From the NCBI RefSeq assembly GCF_040361255.1, contig NZ_APNG01000013.1, forward strand, positions 1 to 64,000: a stretch of 64,000 nt of DNA, in the 5' to 3' direction. Each line of letters opens with the position of its first letter. Position 1 is the stretch's first letter. This document shows positions 9,401-17,370 of this stretch, piece by piece. This DNA is from Salinisphaera sp040361255. Its GTDB lineage: Bacteria > Pseudomonadota > Gammaproteobacteria > Nevskiales > Salinisphaeraceae. The translations under genes were made by a program, and so were the position numbers. Below the pieces are notes generated by a model that was not told the DNA's origin, did not search any database, and was given only the letters and a program-made list of their open reading frames with translations.

Positions 9401-12400
9401 AGACATTCACCGCCACAATCTTCTGACTGCCGTCGGAACCCGTGGTCTTGGTGGCGAATTTTCCGTTACCAGAAGGGCACATTTGGGCCGTACATGCCAA
9501 ATATTCCTGGCGCGTATAGGTGCCGTCTGCTCGTATTTCTTTGGTGAGCCGGCCCATACCGTCATATTCCCATGTCGTCGTCAGACCGTTCGGCCCCGTC
9601 AACGATAGCTGCTGGCCTGTTCTCCCGTCGTATGTATAGGTTTCCGCATGACCGAGCGCATTCGTTTTCTTGATCGGGAATTGCCCGCGTGAATCGAATT
9701 GGGCTGAAGTCGTTCGGCCGGTCTGGTCGTCGACAGTCGTAATCGTCGACTTGATCTTATTACCGAAATTGTCGTATTCGTAAACCGTCGATGTCTCGCT
9801 GTCGGTTCCGACGTATGCCGATTCGCGCACCAGGAAACCAGTCGTCGCATCGTAGGCAAACGTGGACGTTCTCGTCGCAGGGTCGGAATCGCCCGACTTC
9901 GTCTTGCTTACCGTCGTAGACGTCAACCGGCCCAGCTGCCATTTACTAACGTTGTCGCTATACGCGTTTCGCACCATCGTCGTATAAACCGGTGCACTGG
10001 CTTGCGGAACGCCGTCCGCGCCGTTGATCTCTTCGACTTTCGAAATCATTTCCACAACAGAGCCGTAGCTGTCGTAGGTTGTATCGATCGTCTCTATGCT
10101 CAACAACAACGGCTTGCTTTGCCCGCCGGCCGACACTGTGGCCAAGCCGTCGAACGATTTGTTTTCCTGATGCTGTGCATAGACAAAATAGCGTGGCGCG
10201 CCTTTCCCGGTGGTTTTCTTACTAGCGAACGTCTGTGAGTTCACTGAGATCGGCGCCGCTGGCGCGTAAGGCGCCGAAGCATTTAGGCGATAAGTCGTAG
10301 TCTCGGAGGCGAGTCCTGTAAAGGGAAAATCAACACGGTAGTTTGTTTGCACGCCCACCTTGGCATCCAAATCCATCTTGAATATAGATTTGAAGCCTAA
10401 AATGCCGCGACCCGTGAGATCGGCAATGAGGTCCGTATACTTATAGCTAGTGGTAGACAAGCCACCGAGCGCATTCGTCTGCTTATAAGACTTGACGACG
10501 TAATTCGACGTCTGCAGCTTTTGCGTGCCCGCGCCAGCGATCTCGGCAGTACGCGTGTACACGGAAGAATCGGTCAACGGCGCATATTCGATCGATACAG
10601 ACGCACCCAAGCCATTGGTGATCGTGCGCAGCATTTCATGCTCCGCACTATTATTCGTGAACCACCAAATTCGACCTGCACTTGGGTTGTACCAACTGAA
10701 ATCGATAATGCCGTCGCCGTTCCAGTCGCCAAACTGAATATTACCCGTCTTATCGTTGACGCGCTCTCTGGTGACGCCCGGATCCCCGCATATAGTGAAA
10801 TTAGCCTCGCCGTCGTTCAAGTACCAAATGTTTGCACCACTTGGCCGATAGAAAGCGACGTCTGTAATACCGTCGGCGTTCCAATCACCGAAATGGAGCT
10901 TTCCGTAGTTATCGAGCCTATCTCTCTCTAGAAGCCGCCTACCAAGCATCGTGTACTTGTTATCGCCGTTATTTATGTACCACGCGTTTTTGCCAGTCGC
11001 CCTATCAAACATGACGAAGTCGTCGATACCATCGGCGTTCCAGTCACCGATATAGAACTCACGCGAACGACCATTTCCATCGATTACAATTGCATCACTG
11101 TACAAATCGGATCGATCGATCGCATCCTGTCTTTTAATGGTGAAGTTTGGAAAATAGCTCTTCAGCGTGGAATCGTAGGTTATACCCTCGTTTACGTACC
11201 AAACGTTGTGCCCAGTTTTCTTGTTTACGAAGGCAACATCTTTGAGGCGATCGCCGTTCCAGTCTCCGAATAGCAACCGAGTGCTACGGAAACTGCTTTT
11301 GATTAAAGCAGGCTCCAGAATATTATCTTTTCGGTCCCAGCCCATGTTTTGATTTGATACAAACCACCGGTTTGTACCGCTACCCGTATCGTAGTAAGCG
11401 ATATCCACATAGCCGTCGGAGTTAAAGTCTAGAAACTCCAACTGAGCATACTCCCCGGCTAATAAATTGCTGGGGATTGGGCTTGTATACTGCTCGGAGA
11501 AGGTTCCGTCTCCGTTATTCAACCACCAGTTGTTTGCCCCCGTTTTAGGCCGAAACCACATTACATCCGTTATTCCGTCGGCGTTCCAGTCGCCAAAATG
11601 GAGTTCCCCGTCCCCATTGCTGACACTGCCAGTGGGAAGAGGGCTCTGGGGCGCGTATTCGGTAGTTATTTTGGTCGCATCGCCTTTGTTCTGATACCAG
11701 ACCTGAGTGCCTTTCTGATAGTTGTAATACAAGAAGTCGTGCAGGCCGTTACCATCCCAATCGCCAACATGCATTCGCGCGATGTCATTATCGAATATGT
11801 ACTGCACATTTTCGGAATAAGTTAATTTCTGGCTCGTGTCATCCCAGACAAAACGCGTTGGCTCGAAGCAATTCCCATCATCGTCGCACTGCGAGATCGC
11901 AGCCACGCGACTTCTACCGGAGCCAAGGGAGGAATCCTTATATTCCACCTTGTAGCGCGCAGCAAGATCGAGGCCTGCGTATATTGCGACCGCAGCAAGC
12001 CGCTTGCTTGAAACGACTTTTTTGGAGCCAATTCCATCGTAGGCAGATGTCACATCCGGCCTGGCTTCGTATTCGAAAGCGACTCTGTTATATGGCGTTA
12101 CATTAGCGGCTAAATTTCCAGTGTAATTGACGCTTTCTGGAACGGTTTCTCCCGTGCTCGCATCACGGCTGTATTTGAAGTCGATATAATTTCCGGCCGT
12201 GTCGCTTATGCGATTTACAGACCAAACACGTACGGGCCCGAACGTCCCATCGGCTTTTTCAATCCGAAACGCAGCGTTATCCCGATTACCGTATTCGTAT
12301 ATTTCGCCGCTCTTTGTCCACACTTTGAACCAAACGCCGTCCGCGTTTATGCTTCCATACTGCACAACTTTGGAGAACGTATCGATTTCAGTGCGGTATT

Positions 12401-12782
12401 CGGCCAGGTTGGTTCCGTAGGTGCCAGCGACCAACACAAGCCTTTTACCATCGAGACAAAGCTTGTCGTTCGTATCGTAGTCCACGCCATCTATAAAGCC
12501 ATCCTGCACCAAGGTCGTCGCACAACGGCCGATTTGGGAGATGCCATCTATGCGCCAGTCGAGGCCAAGGAGGCCGTTACCCGAATTCGAGCTGAAAGCA
12601 AAGGCCAGCTTCGGCTCCATGCCTGCGCTTCCAGGCGGCATGTTGAGCGGGATGCTGTATGTGGCAGCGCCGCCGTCGGTGACCTGAAATGCCCCGGCGG
12701 TCGTTCCTGGCACTGTTGCAGCCATGGCGGCACCAAACCAAACGCAACACAAACATACAAACCACGACCGCGACACTTTCAT
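6423..12782 (-). CDS. Giant secreted SpvB/FG-GAP/Rhs (YD-repeat) protein with novel C-terminal module
   Basis: A 2119-residue polymorphic-toxin-like protein. A Sec signal peptide (residues 1-22, cleavage near AMA-ATVPG) leads into an SpvB-type domain (about 25-300). Seven FG-GAP/VCBS-like repeats of the form FGDWNADGITDV follow, each ending in a WYxN block (about 325-740), then many YD/Rhs repeats. The core ends at about residue 1788 with NRYTYVYNNPLSYTDPDG. Beyond it lies an Ala/Gly-rich pre-toxin region (1790-1975; GAIGGVSSDLQGG, AIIGGTASELSGGKFGNG) and a terminal 145 residues that I do not recognise, containing two close Cys pairs (GCRDGC, CFVTC) and Gly-rich stretches. The signal peptide differs from T6SS-loaded Rhs proteins and implies export to the periplasm or beyond. 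Toxicity is inferred from architecture and from the small gene immediately downstream. Confidence 0.9.
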   Translation of the reverse strand: MKVSRSWFVCLCCVWFGAAMAATVPGTTAGAFQVTDGGAATYSIPLNMPPGSAGMEPKLAFAFSSNSGNGLLGLDWRIDGISQIGRCATTLVQDGFIDGVDYDTNDKLCLDGKRLVLVAGTYGTNLAEYRTEIDTFSKVVQYGSINADGVWFKVWTKSGEIYEYGNRDNAAFRIEKADGTFGPVRVWSVNRISDTAGNYIDFKYSRDASTGETVPESVNYTGNLAANVTPYNRVAFEYEARPDVTSAYDGIGSKKVVSSKRLAAVAIYAGLDLAARYKVEYKDSSLGSGRSRVAAISQCDDDGNCFEPTRFVWDDTSQKLTYSENVQYIFDNDIARMHVGDWDGNGLHDFLYYNYQKGTQVWYQNKGDATKITTEYAPQSPLPTGSVSNGDGELHFGDWNADGITDVMWFRPKTGANNWWLNNGDGTFSEQYTSPIPSNLLAGEYAQLEFLDFNSDGYVDIAYYDTGSGTNRWFVSNQNMGWDRKDNILEPALIKSSFRSTRLLFGDWNGDRLKDVAFVNKKTGHNVWYVNEGITYDSTLKSYFPNFTIKRQDAIDRSDLYSDAIVIDGNGRSREFYIGDWNADGIDDFVMFDRATGKNAWYINNGDNKYTMLGRRLLERDRLDNYGKLHFGDWNADGITDVAFYRPSGANIWYLNDGEANFTICGDPGVTRERVNDKTGNIQFGDWNGDGIIDFSWYNPSAGRIWWFTNNSAEHEMLRTITNGLGASVSIEYAPLTDSSVYTRTAEIAGAGTQKLQTSNYVVKSYKQTNALGGLSTTSYKYTDLIADLTGRGILGFKSIFKMDLDAKVGVQTNYRVDFPFTGLASETTTYRLNASAPYAPAAPISVNSQTFASKKTTGKGAPRYFVYAQHQENKSFDGLATVSAGGQSKPLLLSIETIDTTYDSYGSVVEMISKVEEINGADGVPQASAPVYTTMVRNAYSDNVSKWQLGRLTSTTVSKTKSGDSDPATRTSTFAYDATTGFLVRESAYVGTDSETSTVYEYDNFGNKIKSTITTVDDQTGRTTSAQFDSRGQFPIKKTNALGHAETYTYDGRTGQQLSLTGPNGLTTTWEYDGMGRLTKEIRADGTYTRQEYLACTAQMCPSGNGKFATKTTGSDGSQKIVAVNVLEKTVSESTLGADGDWIDQITQYDKQGRPIKASMPFYRGHTVYYATSTYDALNRVTAVAVPKGDGSNAVDYTRTSYRGFSTTTTDANGKKSTKQVDALGNLTQVTDALGNSTKYYYDAFNNLTRVEDAKDNKTFVWYDEAGRKIEMYDYDTETTQYEYNGYGDLISQTDNKGQKVTMVYDALGRMTSRTSVEGTDRWGYDSQWIGALDGVTAADGFKQQLAYNSLGRLVRKRTIIAGEKFDVSQSFDDQGRLWRLTYPNGLRVDHEYSASGYLDHIVNPDTQVMYWNANEYDAAGRVNDFQLGNGLNTIRFYNPTKGYLQEVITGSTIGTEIQSLTYEWDPVGNLLSRTDQNQAGLIEEFQYDALNRLVQVEGGNGESSLNDLFLSYDSIGNIAYKSDVGSYHYANRPHAVVSIDEGPRPGAYTYDANGNMLTAPNRRVQWTSFNKPRAIVRAARLPADGFYKGGALTYSDASAFSYAPDRSLYQQVRNQTAKNGFTQTKINYVGGLYERHDHGNGDIEHRAYIQVNGETIAIEVDHGNNDATRYLHRDHLGSVTAITDASGKLIEQLAYDAFGKRRNIDWQADNAKDDLLYNSDYLTDIGFTGHEQLDNVGLVNMQGRHYDPLIGRFISADTLIPSPETTQGYNRYTYVYNNPLSYTDPDGHNPFAAFAIIAGTYLTTVGIIIDHKQMTSVGVSLLVAGVSPGLTPVEAAGVGFGAGFAASGGNVKAGLYSAATAYAFGRAGQIQGPVEGASAAAKAGYYAKMVVIHGAIGGVSSDLQGGSFRSGFFAAAATKAVSPVINPNGKFAIPTSQARVFAAAIIGGTASELSGGKFGNGAMTGAFSQAFNAEGCRDGCVEQSNESWIGRLKSNFSDFVSGFWESARENVQFGTELTIAGGPGTSVSSAFNGKGDTAVSAEYVKGYMLKGGAYVKGDFLKSGSISGAYQSVEVCFVTCIGSQFNYQGDYTLGTKLIFPPAFGVTVGGGYTADPGEW
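7411..7737. repeat. Rhs core direct repeat, copy 2 (inside the giant Rhs gene)
   Basis: This is the 3' end of the Rhs core in the giant gene, nearly identical to 235-561 in the same orientation and frame. The C-terminal coding regions left of both copies diverge, except for a short shared AAGFGAGFAASGG-like pre-toxin patch. Confidence 0.85.
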
Positions 12783-12801
12783 AACGCCCTAGCCCCTGAA
12801 A

Positions 12802-12829
12802 TATTGGCCGTGAAATCATAAGGCCATTA
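12802..12829. promoter_or_regulatory. Possible operator between the Rhs gene and its divergent LuxR-type regulator
   Basis: TATTGGCC (12802-12809) and GGCCATTA (12822-12829) form an inverted repeat with 7 of 8 matches and a 12-bp spacer, in the 98-bp gap between the divergent starts. The symmetry suits a dimeric regulator, but the assignment rests on position and symmetry alone. Confidence 0.3.
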
Positions 12830-12880
12830 GAAGAGCGTTAGGTCTGCAAAAATACCCAAAACACTGCAGCGATTAGGTAC

Positions 12881-13891
12881 ATGGCAAGTTTGACGATTCA
12901 CGCAACAGCGGATCCAGAAGCATCAGCACGTGAGTCTTTTATACGACGGCTCTATTTAACGACAGCGCGCGGCCGTATCGGCGAGTCAAGCAATAGAGCG
13001 CTAAGACTTCTGGCGACCCAAGTGACCTTCGATCAAGGGGTTCAAGCCGTTATCAATCTTCGGCTCAACGACTTATCGTTCTACGCGGCTTACGGGAGAC
13101 TAAGATCGCTCTGTGACCTGCGGCGGGACCGTATATTCTCGCTCTCGGAGCTGAGCGCCATCGCTACGGGTATGAAACCGGGCATCCCGGCAGCAGTGAC
13201 GTTGAGCGGAATAAGGGCGGAAAGACGGTTTAGACGGTCGATAGCGCCGCCGCCAGCGGATACCGAGAACCCTGACAGAAAGTGCATCGTTGCGTACGTC
13301 GAACCACACACCAGCATGATGCATATGCTGGTCCTTAACCGTCTAGACGATCAAGTATTTACAGAACTTGAACAGAGCCGCGTGATCTCATTCATGCCGC
13401 ATCTTGTTTCACTAAAAATCAGGGCGCTGATCGCCGAAAATGCTCCGCCACGCGGTTCAGCCAAGCAATTCGCTATGGTTATCTGCGAGGCCGGCGGCGA
13501 TATTTATTACTTACAAGAAGAAGCAAGGCACCTGCTCAAGTTAACTTTCCCCGGATGGAACTCGACACTTTTTCCGCTCCCGCTACCCGGTGAAGACAGG
13601 CCAATTAATCTGACGCATGGAAAGCTACAGATCAGCGGGCACCGTAATGCGGGCACATACCTTTTATACCTTCATTATGAGGATGCATTAAGTAAACTCT
13701 CAGAGCGAGAACGTAGCATCGTCGAGCTGGCTCAGGTAGGAACTGCAACCAAGTTAATCGCGCGCGAGTTAGAGCTTTCCCCTTCCACGGTTTCAAATCA
13801 CCTCCAACGGGTGTACGCCAAACTGGGTATACAATCTCGCGCAGAGCTGGTGACCATAGCCCAGGCGGCACAGCTAGATACCAGGTGCTAA
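12881..13891 (+). CDS. LuxR-type helix-turn-helix regulator divergent to the Rhs gene
   Basis: A 336-residue protein whose C-terminus is a clear LuxR/GerE helix-turn-helix: LSERERSIVELAQVGTATK, then IARELELSPSTVSNHLQRVY and AKLGI (about residues 272-325). The first 250 residues match no sensor domain that I recognise; they contain neither a response-regulator phosphorylation site nor an obvious autoinducer-binding pattern. The gene starts 98 bp from the Rhs start on the opposite strand, suggesting that it controls the Rhs gene. It converges with gspD, the two stops lying 6 bp apart. Composition is more AT-rich than the housekeeping genes, consistent with belonging to the accessory locus. Confidence 0.85.
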   Translation: MASLTIHATADPEASARESFIRRLYLTTARGRIGESSNRALRLLATQVTFDQGVQAVINLRLNDLSFYAAYGRLRSLCDLRRDRIFSLSELSAIATGMKPGIPAAVTLSGIRAERRFRRSIAPPPADTENPDRKCIVAYVEPHTSMMHMLVLNRLDDQVFTELEQSRVISFMPHLVSLKIRALIAENAPPRGSAKQFAMVICEAGGDIYYLQEEARHLLKLTFPGWNSTLFPLPLPGEDRPINLTHGKLQISGHRNAGTYLLYLHYEDALSKLSERERSIVELAQVGTATKLIARELELSPSTVSNHLQRVYAKLGIQSRAELVTIAQAAQLDTRC

Positions 13892-13897
13892 TGCGCT

Positions 13898-16111
13898 TCA
13901 AGGTGAAGTATCGAATACGCGGCACACTGCAGCGTCACGACTCGTCGGCGTACTTGGTTTCGTCAGCGATAATGGAGGATGATCGAGGCACCCCTGAAAC
14001 TCCAAAATTCTATAAACAGCAGGCCATGGCTGTCTTGGACGACGCTGCAGCACACGCCTCGGTGAACGCGTTATAGCGTAGTCAAGTGTCGATTGAACCA
14101 AAGGCTTGTTTTTTTTCGATTCCGCCACTGGTAAAGAACCCTCGGTAAGTAGATTAGACTCGTAGCCAGCACCCGATGAAGGCTGGTTGAGCCGTATGCG
14201 ATCGTCCGAGCCTAAGACCGACTCGTTGTTCGCAAACCCATGCTCCTGAGCTGCTACAGCGGAGCGATATTTCTCTTTCGTATAGGCGCTGGCAGTATCT
14301 GCGTCCCGAATTATTACTGGGCGAATAAAAATCATGAGGTTCCGCTTGCGGTTCGTAACTGCCTGTCTACGAAACAACACACCGATAAGTGGTATATCAC
14401 CTAGCAACGGCACTTTACTTTCAGAGCCTTGAAACTCTTGATCGATCAATCCGCCCAGAACTAACACGCGACCATCATCGACAGCGACCGTATTGCTGAG
14501 TGTCCGTTTGTTTGTAATCAAGTCGACAGCATCCGCTTGGGTGCCGCTGATACTCGATATTTCCTGAGAGATTTGTAGCTTTACGGTGTCCCCCTGGCTG
14601 ATCTGCGGTGTAATCGTCAGCGTCAGCCCAACGTCTCGACGCTCGATCGTCTGGAATGGATTGACGGCTCCACCACCATCACCGTCGCCACTTACAGCAG
14701 TGGTAAATGAGCCCGTTAAAAACGGAACCTCCTGTCCTACAGAGATTTTCGCCTCTTCATTATCCATAGTGACCAGCGTGGGAGCGGACAGAATATTAGT
14801 GTTCTGATCAGTCGCAAGCGCTCGAATCAAACCAGCGATAGCACTATCACCACTGCGATTGATAGCGCCGAGGCTGCCACCTCTTCCGGCGAAGGCTGCG
14901 GGGTTAATCGTGCCACCATTAACACCACCTGACCCGATAGCACTTATCGTCGCAGGATCAAGCAGGCTCGCGAATGCGACATTATCACCCAACGCGGCGA
15001 TATCCACTCCCAGCTCTCGCGTCTTGGTATCGCTGACCTCAGCGATTACGGCCTCTACCAGTATCTGCGCTCGACGGATGTCAATCTTTTTAAGCAACTG
15101 CCGGATTGCCTCAATCGTCTGCTCTGGCGCTGTAACGACGATTGCATTCAGCGACGTATCCGCGAAGACTCCAACCGCATTATTGACGTTGGAGCCGCGC
15201 TCCGACGTTTGATACCGCTGGCTTTCAATCTGGGCAAGCTGTTGCAACAGTGGCGCCACTGATTCAGCTTCAGCATTCTGCAAGTACAGAACTTCGGTCG
15301 TCGCATCACCGCTACTGATATCGACATCAAGACGACCAATAAGATTACGCAAGCGCTCGTTCGTAGGCGTATCGCCGCCCAGAATAATCTGGTTACTTCG
15401 GGGATCGGCGACGATAGGTAGCGCTGCGCGCGCGCCAGAGGGGCCTTGGCTCTGCTGTATCTGATTTAACGCGTTTACGACTTCAGTAGCTTCAGCGTAT
15501 TGGAGTTTAACGATGTCCAGAGCCGTAGTTTTGCGCTGGTCTAGCGACGCGATGATTCGCTGCAAACGCTGAATATTGGCCCGGCGGTCGGTAATAATCA
15601 GGGTGTTACCGGCAGGATAGACCGCAATTTGCGCATCCTGTGGCATGAGCGGACGAAGAATACCTACTAGCTCGCTTGCGTCGACATTTTCCAGCTCGAT
15701 AGTTCGAGTCACAACATCGCTATCGGTTTGTCCGCGCACCTCGGCCGGTTCACCATATTGCTTGGCCTCGCCTTCCGGTACAATTTGAACCGCAGTAGCG
15801 GTCGGGACGGCGGCGTAACCCAGCACATCCAGTATCGCCAAGAACGTTTGGTATACCGCCCTCTCATCTACCGAACTCGGCGTAAAAACGGTGACTTCGC
15901 CGCGTACTCTAGGATCCACGATGAAGTTCCGGCCAGTGATATTTGAGACGGCCGCGATCACCGCATTGATGTCCGCCTTTTCAAAATTCAGACTCGCCCC
16001 TTCAGCGTTAGCAGTATTTGTCGCAACTGCCGCCTCGGCCGACCGGGCATTTTGCGCAAATGCTGGTACGGCAGCGATAAGCAAGAACAATAAAGCAAAT
16101 ATTCTCAACAC
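13898..16111 (-). CDS. gspD: Type II secretion system secretin GspD
   Basis: A 737-residue outer-membrane secretin. After a signal peptide (about 1-19, VPAFA-QNA), the N0 domain is visible (LNFEKADINAVIAAVSNITG, NFIVDPRVRGEVTV), then N1-N3 repeats (VVTRTIELENVDASELVGIL, NTLIITDRRANIQRL) and the secretin domain with VPFLTGSF and VGLTLTITPQIS, ending with VPLLGDIPLIGVLFR and RNLMIFIRPVI. The start is a GTG 28 bp after the gspC stop, so the pair is an operon. The last 50 residues (from about PRRVLQRRPRQPW) are Arg/Pro-rich and do not resemble a normal GspD S-domain. They may be a readthrough of a lost stop or a frameshift, or simply a divergent tail. Confidence 0.92.
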   Translation of the reverse strand: MLRIFALLFLLIAAVPAFAQNARSAEAAVATNTANAEGASLNFEKADINAVIAAVSNITGRNFIVDPRVRGEVTVFTPSSVDERAVYQTFLAILDVLGYAAVPTATAVQIVPEGEAKQYGEPAEVRGQTDSDVVTRTIELENVDASELVGILRPLMPQDAQIAVYPAGNTLIITDRRANIQRLQRIIASLDQRKTTALDIVKLQYAEATEVVNALNQIQQSQGPSGARAALPIVADPRSNQIILGGDTPTNERLRNLIGRLDVDISSGDATTEVLYLQNAEAESVAPLLQQLAQIESQRYQTSERGSNVNNAVGVFADTSLNAIVVTAPEQTIEAIRQLLKKIDIRRAQILVEAVIAEVSDTKTRELGVDIAALGDNVAFASLLDPATISAIGSGGVNGGTINPAAFAGRGGSLGAINRSGDSAIAGLIRALATDQNTNILSAPTLVTMDNEEAKISVGQEVPFLTGSFTTAVSGDGDGGGAVNPFQTIERRDVGLTLTITPQISQGDTVKLQISQEISSISGTQADAVDLITNKRTLSNTVAVDDGRVLVLGGLIDQEFQGSESKVPLLGDIPLIGVLFRRQAVTNRKRNLMIFIRPVIIRDADTASAYTKEKYRSAVAAQEHGFANNESVLGSDDRIRLNQPSSGAGYESNLLTEGSLPVAESKKNKPLVQSTLDYAITRSPRRVLQRRPRQPWPAVYRILEFQGCLDHPPLSLTKPSTPTSRDAAVCRVFDTSP

Positions 16112-16139
16112 CAGCCCCGCTTATCGACCCAAGACATAA

Positions 16140-17057
16140 TCAAGACGAGAGATCGAACTCGAAAACACGATTTACACCGCCGCGCTTGACAACAAAAGAC
16201 AGCGTTTCGCCGTCGCTAAGCTGCGAAAGCACCTCCCCGTTTGCCGCCGTAGTGGAAGAAAAATCCATTCCATTGATACTTAGCACCAGATCACCTTTCT
16301 CGAACGGCAGCGCTTCGAATAAGGTCGGATCGCGACCGGGATAGACACGATATCCCCGTAACACCCCTTTCTCTGTTATCGCTTGTAGTCGAATGTATCT
16401 GGACACCGGCTGTTTTTTTACGAAAATCGCACGGCGAGCTTCGGCAATAAATTGACGTAACTCCGGTGTAATGGCGATTTTAGAGTCAACAGCCTGTTTA
16501 AAATCCGCGGCACTAATCGGGGCCACACTAACGGCTATGATTTGCTGATCGCGACTCGTGGGCTTGTCTCGGGGCAGCCATAGCGTTTCATAGGCCCCGG
16601 AACGCCTAATAACAATATACCGGGCACTGATTTGGTGAACTACGACATCGGGCGCGATATCATCGCCAACGGCATAGGTTTTCGCCGCGCCATCACTCAG
16701 CCGGATGATAGCTTGTGAGGCTCCCGACTGCCCGATTGAAAAGACGCCTTTGAGCTCCAAATCCAACGCAGTTTCGGGCACGAACTGCATCTCGACGTCG
16801 CCAGGGGGCGCATTGGAGGATGGCTCCGATACGCCAAACAGATTCGCCTTGGTAATCAACGCCAAGTCGACTGGCGTATTCTGAGATCTCGGCGGAGGCA
16901 ACTGCGTTTCGGCGGCGGATGTCTGCTGCTCGAACATGCTGAAGAATTCGTAACTACTCCACACACTCCAAACAATTAAGCCGCATATAACGACGTTAAC
17001 GAAATACGCAATGTAACGCGAGTTACGTAGCAGTGAGTCGAAAAACGTTGGAGCCAT
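16140..17057 (-). CDS. gspC: Type II secretion system inner-membrane protein GspC
   Basis: A 305-residue GspC. It has a short cytoplasmic N-terminus, one transmembrane helix (about 15-37, IAYFVNVVICGLIVWSVW), a Pro-rich linker, the homology region (LALITKANLFGVSEPS, then LELKGVFSIGQSGASQAII and YAVGDDIAPDVVVHQIS) that contacts the secretin, and a C-terminal PDZ-like domain (RGYRVYPGRDPTLFEALPFE, GDLVLSINGMDF). GspC links the inner-membrane platform to GspD. The start at 17057 gives the usual short cytoplasmic tail; a longer reading to 17174 adds an unlikely hydrophobic leader. Only gspC and gspD are here; gspE-M must lie elsewhere, as in several marine Gammaproteobacteria. Confidence 0.9.
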   Translation of the reverse strand: MAPTFFDSLLRNSRYIAYFVNVVICGLIVWSVWSSYEFFSMFEQQTSAAETQLPPPRSQNTPVDLALITKANLFGVSEPSSNAPPGDVEMQFVPETALDLELKGVFSIGQSGASQAIIRLSDGAAKTYAVGDDIAPDVVVHQISARYIVIRRSGAYETLWLPRDKPTSRDQQIIAVSVAPISAADFKQAVDSKIAITPELRQFIAEARRAIFVKKQPVSRYIRLQAITEKGVLRGYRVYPGRDPTLFEALPFEKGDLVLSINGMDFSSTTAANGEVLSQLSDGETLSFVVKRGGVNRVFEFDLSS

Positions 17058-17370
17058 AGCCCTCAGAATCGATTGCGGACAGACTACAACGCTATCAGGC
17101 AGTAGAAGTATTACCGGTGATACCAGCGACAGCTTTGTCCTGAAACAAATATACCAGCCCGCTTTAGTCGCCACTGCAGAGAATTTACGCCGCCCTTAAA
17201 GGCACGTCGATCTCATTCTCGCAACGGCTTATACCGTAAATTCACGCAGCCTTATAGGCTTACAAGCGCGTATGCGAAATATAGCCAAAAGCGATTTATT
17301 TTTTGTAAAGCGAGCTTACGCTGATATTTCACGATGCAGCAAACTCTAGGGCCTCTCGAAGAGGCGAGTA
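17058..17370. other. Intergenic region between gspC and glmS
   Basis: A 313-bp gap with no gene. It should hold the gspCD promoter. A short hairpin GCCTC-TCGAA-GAGGC at 17351-17365 lies 5 bp after the glmS stop and could be a weak terminator; there is no proper T-run. Confidence 0.4.

Noticed and set aside
17204..17370. glmS ribozyme or other riboswitch near glmS
   Set aside because: The glmS leader side is occupied by glmU with only 63 bp between them, and no ribozyme-like structure was seen; the ribozyme is also a Gram-positive feature.
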